Source: Tetmemena sp. SeJ-2015 (lineage: Eukaryota > Ciliophora > Spirotrichea > Sporadotrichida > Oxytrichidae). Taken from it: 12,179 nucleotides of DNA. A program made the translations under genes and the position numbers. The notes under the pieces were generated by a model. It had not been told where the DNA came from and ran no database searches. It was given only the letters and a program-made list of their open reading frames with translations. Shown here piece after piece: positions 6,724 through 12,179 of the stretch. Where the stretch lies: contig JAJKFJ010001751.1 of the NCBI GenBank assembly GCA_027382625.1, positions 1 to 12,179 on the forward strand, in the 5' to 3' direction. Numbering within the stretch: the stretch's first letter is position 1; every line of letters starts with the position of its first letter.

Positions 6724-8856
6724 GATCCTTCCTTTGATCGCACAAACCAACTTCTGGTCTTCTCTCGTGATTAAAGTGGCAGTTTAGTTTTTTACTTCTA
6801 ATTCTGCAATTTCATTATTTTGCATATTACTAAAAATATACAATTAATTTAAATATGTTTTTATTCGAAAGTATTAAAATTTTATACAATAAACATTTAT
6901 TTTTATTTATTTTCTTTATTTATTTGTAATTAAAAAATCAGAAAGTATCCTTGAAATAATAATAACTAAATAAAAAATAAATTGCTAAATGATCTGACCT
7001 TCTCTCACATCCTTTTAAAAAGAAATATTGATTTGATAAAAGAATAATAGTAGTAAACAGTTTTAATTTTTAATATTTAATATTGCCTTTGTTTTATTTT
7101 CATTTATTAATATTTAATACGAAATTTATAAAAATCACTTGTGTTAATCGATCATCATTAAAAGTTTTATTGATCTATATTTAAATACAATCTAAATATA
7201 TTTATTACTTTAATAAACTGAATGAATTAAAACTTAAGAATTCTAAAAATTATATTTTTATTTTATTTATTATGCAAAGAAGAGGTATAAGAATAATCAA
7301 TAACAACAGAAGGAAATATAATATTTAAATAAGACTTTAAAATAAAATATGCAATTGAAGCAAAATTCAAATATTAAGGAAATCTTTTTTACAAATAGAT
7401 CTTTGAGATCTTAGTTAATTTTAAATTATATAAAATCCATCAAATAATGCTTAGTAGGAGGTATTAATAATATTAAAATGAGTCTTTTAAATATTCATCG
7501 AAAAATCTTAATTTAAATTAGTTTTTTAATATAATTTTTAAGAATTTGAAGATTTAAATTATCTCATTTTCCTCATTCCAAAGTATAACCTAATAAAATA
7601 TAAAAATATACAATGGTGATGAATTATATTTTCTTTTAAATTTTATCTAAAAAAGGAATGCTTATTAAATACGTGGTGGTTCAATAAATTCTAAAAATAA
7701 GAAAGCTTAACTTTTTCTAAAATAATAGAATTTAAAGTGCGATAAAAATATTTTTATTTATTTGATTAGGGAATAATTTAAATTATTAAAATTTGCTATA
7801 AAATAGAATGAGTTTATACCGAATTGAAGTTTATTCTGTCCATTTCTTATAAAGTTATTTTAATTTATAGATCTATTATAAATTAAAAAGCCTCAATAGA
7901 TTCTTTTCATTATGAAATTATTTAATTAACCTCTAAAATTTTATTTTAATAAAGAATATTTTGTATCATATTATTTCATCGAACAAAAGAAAATGCGAAT
8001 GAGAAAATTAAATTTTGATGTTCACTTTTGTAAGAAATGCACCAACCATGCTAAAGAGACATCTTAAAATTTTATTGTATATTAAGCAACAAAATTCTCA
8101 CTATCTGCTGAACAGAAGCTATAATAATATAAATTATGGAAATAGTTATCTTTTTACAATTTATATATATTTATTTAATATTAAAATAACCTAGAGTTTT
8201 TTATAATTATTATTTTAGTGGAAGATTTTTATCAACTTGGATTAATTTGTTGATAGACATCATTGATAACAAACAAATCTAAGTATAAACTTATTAAATA
8301 TTAATTAAAATTTGAGGATAATTTAAAAAAGGCTTAATCTTATTCCAAAATTTCATTCTCTATATAGAAATTAAATTTCTTAAGGTATAACTTTAATATT
8401 AGTAAATAAAATAAGTTATTATAAGGATTATGGGTAAATATCATTAGATAAAGGGAAGTAAATAATATATTTATTTTCGAAAATATTTATCTTATGGATT
8501 TATACATCTGAAGACTGGTAACAAGTTGGAAATAGATTTAAAATTTAAAACCTAATGAACGAGCAATAATAAGTTCTAAATATGAAATTAAAATTTTGAA
8601 TTATTTTAATTAAATTAATAAATATTATATCTTAAATAGTAAAGAAATATTATTGACAACTTTTTAGAGTTTATTTTATAATGATTTTATAAAAAATAAA
8701 AAAAAATCTGACAGAGATACTTAAAAGAATTATTCATAAATTTGCAAACAAATCCAGCTAAAGTTATTTAGCATTTTACCTAAAATAAACAATAAATTAA
8801 GAATTTAAAATAATTACTTATTACCTTAATTATCTCTCAATATTTTTTATGAAGCC
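6724..8856. other. Gene-free AT-rich stretch
   Basis: After the richer patch ending near 6780, the sequence is very AT-rich, with runs of A or T and stops in all frames. I found no RNA gene, clean tandem array or bounded mobile element. An imperfect inverted repeat lies at 8230-8284. An A-rich run at about 8691-8707 precedes copy 2 by 150 bases but is not a convincing polypurine tract. Confidence 0.5.
8230..8284. repeat. Imperfect inverted repeat with two alternative pairings
   Basis: TATCAAC (8230-8236) can pair with GTTGATA (8249-8255). Alternatively, 8235-8251 can pair with 8268-8284 with 14 of 17 positions matching. The two foldings exclude each other. In AT-rich DNA this may be chance. 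Confidence 0.35.
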
Positions 8857-11393
8857 GCGATAAGAGTATTAGATCAAATTATAGATTTAAAAATGCTGTA
8901 TATTTAATATTTTTAACTAAATATTTTTTAAATATTTATTTTGAACTAATTTCACTTTGAATTATTTAAAGTTATCAAAATATTTTTTAAAATATATAGT
9001 TAATTTATATTTGAGCTTATATATTTTAAAAATCAAGTCTCCTAGTAGTATTGAAAAATTTACTTAGTTAGTTGTCTCTCTATTACTTAAATTAAATGTA
9101 TCAATCACACTTTAAATTGATCCTAATGTGCTCATTTATATTTGCTCATCATCACTTTAAATAAAATCTATCATTATTTATAATTCAAAAATTAAAATAG
9201 TTTAAAATTGAGAATTCACAATTTTAATTTGTTCTAATTTAGTCCCATAAAAATATAAAAGATAATACTTGCTCAAAACGATTTTAATTTTTTAATAAAA
9301 GGATGGAATATCTTTAAATATATATTTCTATAATAGCAAGAGGAATATTTAATTTGTATCTTTTAATGTGTGAAGAATTTAGTCCGTCTGATCAAAATTA
9401 TAAATTGAAATTTGAGAAATGAGTCACAAATCAAAATTGCACGCTAAGATATTTTATCAACTATTCTAATGGAAATAGTAAAATTTATTGGTGAAGAAAA
9501 TGATAAACCGATCAATAAACTTGTCATTCGGAAGTTAATAAAGTAACAATTGTTAATTTTTAATGTGATTTTTTAAGTTATAATCAATGATTTTATATTT
9601 ATTATATTATTTAATTTTATTTTTTTGTCAGATAAAAAAATTAAACTAAATGAAATTAAAACTATGAGGGATGTAGAAATATTTTAACAATTAAAGTAAA
9701 TTTGATTAAATAAGCGACATTTTTATTTTCCTTATCTAACTTAAAGATTTAACTAAACGTGAAAGTTCTAATATCAAAGTTATAATAAATTTGAAGAATT
9801 TCAAAAGTTTATACAATCCTTCTTTGTTGTGCTATTATTGATATTTGTAATAATTAAGATTGTTTTCAAATAAGCAATGAATCTGTAATCCATTTAAACT
9901 ATTACAAAATTTTAAGATCTTCTTCTTATTTATTTACCTAATATTTGAATTTTGTAAAATTATTAACAAATTATCTTTTTAAAAAACTTATAAATTTGAA
10001 TGCTTAAGCTGTCCAAATTATTTAATATTGACGAGAAAATTGTTTATTATTATCACTTTCTTTATTTTATTGATTATTTATTTTGAATAAAATTATTTTG
10101 TTCGGATTTTAATTCACAACCTGCTATTATTCTTCATAAATTAAAAAAAAAGTTTTAATAATTTCTATTTATTTTTAATGACATAGATGTATTAAATATT
10201 TATTAATTATTTTAATAAATCCTTGAAGTTAATAATCATTTTTTTAAAAAAATAATAAAAACAGGAAAGATGGTAGATGGTAGAAGAAGAATTATATTTA
10301 GTAAACAAATTATTGTTGTATATTTATAATTTTATAGATTTCCACTTGCTATAGCATAATTAAAACTTCAAAGATATAAAGAATTCTTAATGTGAATTTG
10401 ATTACTAAGATCTCTACAAATTCTAAAGAATATTTACCTTCAATTTATTTTTAATGAAGAAACATTAAATAAATTGTTTTTTTAATTTTTTAAAAAATTT
10501 AAAATTAAAAAAATTAATTTGATGAAAGGAGAGAACTTTAAATTTGATTTAATAATATTGTTTTGATATAGATGAAGATATCAATAATTTTAAGTTAGAA
10601 TGTAATGCAATCTGAAAATATCTTCCTCTAGAATTGTAGCACGAATGAACTCTTTTCCAAAATTAATGTCTAAGGCTTTATTGAGTATTTAATTTGACTA
10701 CTGTTTTGAAAAAAATATCCTTGAGTTATTTTCATATTTAATATAAGCTTTATTTAATTATTTCAAATAATATTTAATAAAATAATTAAAATATAAATAT
10801 ATGTAATCTGCCATTCTGGCCAGTTGTGTGATTGTTTTCTCTGCTTATAAAATACTTTTTATTATCAGAAATGTTTATGCAGTGATTTAAATATTTAAAA
10901 TATCTAATTAATTTTTAAATGAAAATAGATCAGTATTTAAATAATTCTGTGAATGAAGGTAAGAAAATAAAGTACATAAAATTTTTAAAATATAATAGAT
11001 ATGTTGCTTGCATAATATTATATATGTTTTAATTTTAATTTTATTTATGTTTGAGAATAAAATTTAAGAAAAAGATGATGTTATAGAGACCTTCGTTAAA
11101 GCTTTTTGTAAATTAAGAGATTTTTATGGAGGGTGTTAATGGTGCAACTCATGATCCAAACAACTTTCTCAACTTTCTCTAATTATAAAAGTTAATACAA
11201 AACTTATCACAGCTTCACCACAATTTACACAGGACATCTTCATGACCAAAGAGATTTTCATAAATTTCAAAATAAATTGAATAATAATCTGATGTCGACT
11301 TTCAAATCAATTTATATAGTAGAAATAAAATATGCTTCAATTATTATAATTAGCATTTTTATTTAATATTTAATTAAGCATATGGTTTTTTAA
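8857..11393. repeat. Copy 2 of the old direct repeat of about 2.6 kb
   Basis: This is the second copy, in the same orientation as 1825-4515 and about 150 bp shorter because of indels. The clearest shared blocks are 9119-9150 (GATCCTAATGTGCTCAT), 9371-9391 (AGTCCGTCTGA), 10563-10608 (TTTTGATATAGATGAAGAT) and 11136-11188 (GGTGCAACTCATGATCCAAA). Several differences are C/T or G/A changes, for example ACGGTGCAAC against ATGGTGCAAC, as expected where methylated cytosines decay. No open frame is shared between the copies. The left edge near 8857 and right edge near 11393 are set by where visible similarity fades, so each may be off by tens of bases. No TG...CA termini or flanking duplication could be assigned. 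Confidence 0.82.
10269..10282. repeat. Tandem duplication of a 7-mer (GATGGTA x2)
   Basis: GATGGTA at 10269-10275 is repeated at 10276-10282 within copy 2. I did not see a counterpart in copy 1, so it is probably a recent replication-slippage event. Confidence 0.4.
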
Positions 11394-12179
11394 TTATTAA
11401 TAATTTAGATTTAAATATAAAAAATGAAACCATTTTAGTAATTCAAAGGAGAATTTCAAAATGAAAATAAATCATAATCAAGATTAAAATTCATTTAGAG
11501 AATAGGTATAGAATATTTGGGAAGAAAATGGAAATTTTCCATTTTAATAATCGACTTCAGCATTATTGAAATAATAAATAAATAGTTTAATGACAAGTAG
11601 ATTCCATAATTAAATTATTATTTCTAAATAATTTATTTAATTATTTAAAATACTTGGGAAAAAAATAAAATTATAATAAAAAATGAAAAGTTACATGGAT
11701 TTTGGGAACTTATTTGATAGGTTACGAAAACAATTTTGCATTAAAAATATTAATTCATTGAATTTTAATATTTTATTTATACCATTATGTTAGATGACTC
11801 CTTGTAAAGTTGTAATTTCTATTGGTATTTTATTATATTTTTTAACAAAAATTTGAAGAAAAATTTTTTAAAAATCAAAAAAGATTTAAATTAATAAGCA
11901 ATTTTTATTAATTAAAAAATTATGCATAAATTAAAAAAAGGAAAAATACTAAAGCAATTCATCAAAACTTTATAAAATTAATTTACTAAATTAAATTAAT
12001 TTGAAAAATAAAAATAGTCAAAAGTTATTTAAAATGATAAATGTTATGAGCTTTAATATTCTAATATTAGGATTAAATGATGAAAATTGTCTGTAGTTTA
12101 ATCACTTATTATTTAATCAATCTCATTTATCATTGTCTAATTCATTCGTCCAAAACACGAGTGCTAAAACATGAGTGCA
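11394..12179. other. Gene-free AT-rich right end
   Basis: Similarity to copy 1 ends near 11393, and what follows does not match 4516 onward. So the sequence is not a continuing tandem array of 7-kb units. It is AT-rich with no open frame of note. The last 30 bases shift in composition and hold a tandem 14-mer pair. Confidence 0.5.
12152..12179. repeat. Two tandem 14-mers at the window edge
   Basis: AAAACACGAGTGCT (12152-12165) is followed directly by AAAACATGAGTGCA (12166-12179), with 12 of 14 positions matching. The window ends exactly at the second unit, so a longer minisatellite or transposon end may continue beyond it. Confidence 0.5.

Noticed and set aside
8691..8707. A-rich run as polypurine tract or poly(A) tail
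   Set aside because: It contains T interruptions, lies about 150 bases from the edge of copy 2, and has no flanking duplication. Runs like this are common in the window.

Overview
The window looks like nuclear intergenic DNA from a eukaryote, most likely a flowering plant. It is very A+T-rich, stop codons are dense in all frames, and I see no protein-coding gene, tRNA, rRNA or CRISPR array. The content is decayed repeats. The plant guess rests mainly on one intact non-autonomous DNA transposon with Mutator-type hallmarks: long terminal inverted repeats, a perfect 9-bp target duplication and no transposase. It also rests on the general look of a transposon graveyard. No gene is present to confirm the lineage, so it stays an inference.

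Layout. Positions 1-738 are a compositionally distinct block (higher G+C) built from degenerate short words such as AAAGTTGG and GAAAGTTTC in both orientations. Its open frames are by-products of that composition. Positions 739-1122 are AT-rich spacer. Positions 1132-1753 are the Mutator-like MITE, flanked by GATATTTAA on both sides. From about 1825 to 4515 runs copy 1 of an old repeat of about 2.6 kb. Copy 2, in the same orientation, runs from about 8857 to 11393. The two are collinear over their whole length with many indels and substitutions. Between them (4516-8856) lies AT-rich DNA with three short G+C-richer islands, at about 4672-4790, 5735-5990 and 6690-6780. The middle island can fold into a compact three-way junction. 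The right end (11394-12179) is AT-rich and closes with two tandem 14-mers at the window edge, which may continue outside.

How the parts relate. The paired copies could be the very old long terminal repeats of a large retrotransposon derivative without coding capacity. They could equally be two units of a dispersed or segmentally duplicated repeat. Weak similarity to copy 2 on the left side of the MITE suggests the MITE landed inside copy 1 after the copies had formed. No feature here indicates a novel functional system. The items worth a second look are the MITE, the diverged repeat pair, the three-way-junction island and the word-repeat block at the left edge.
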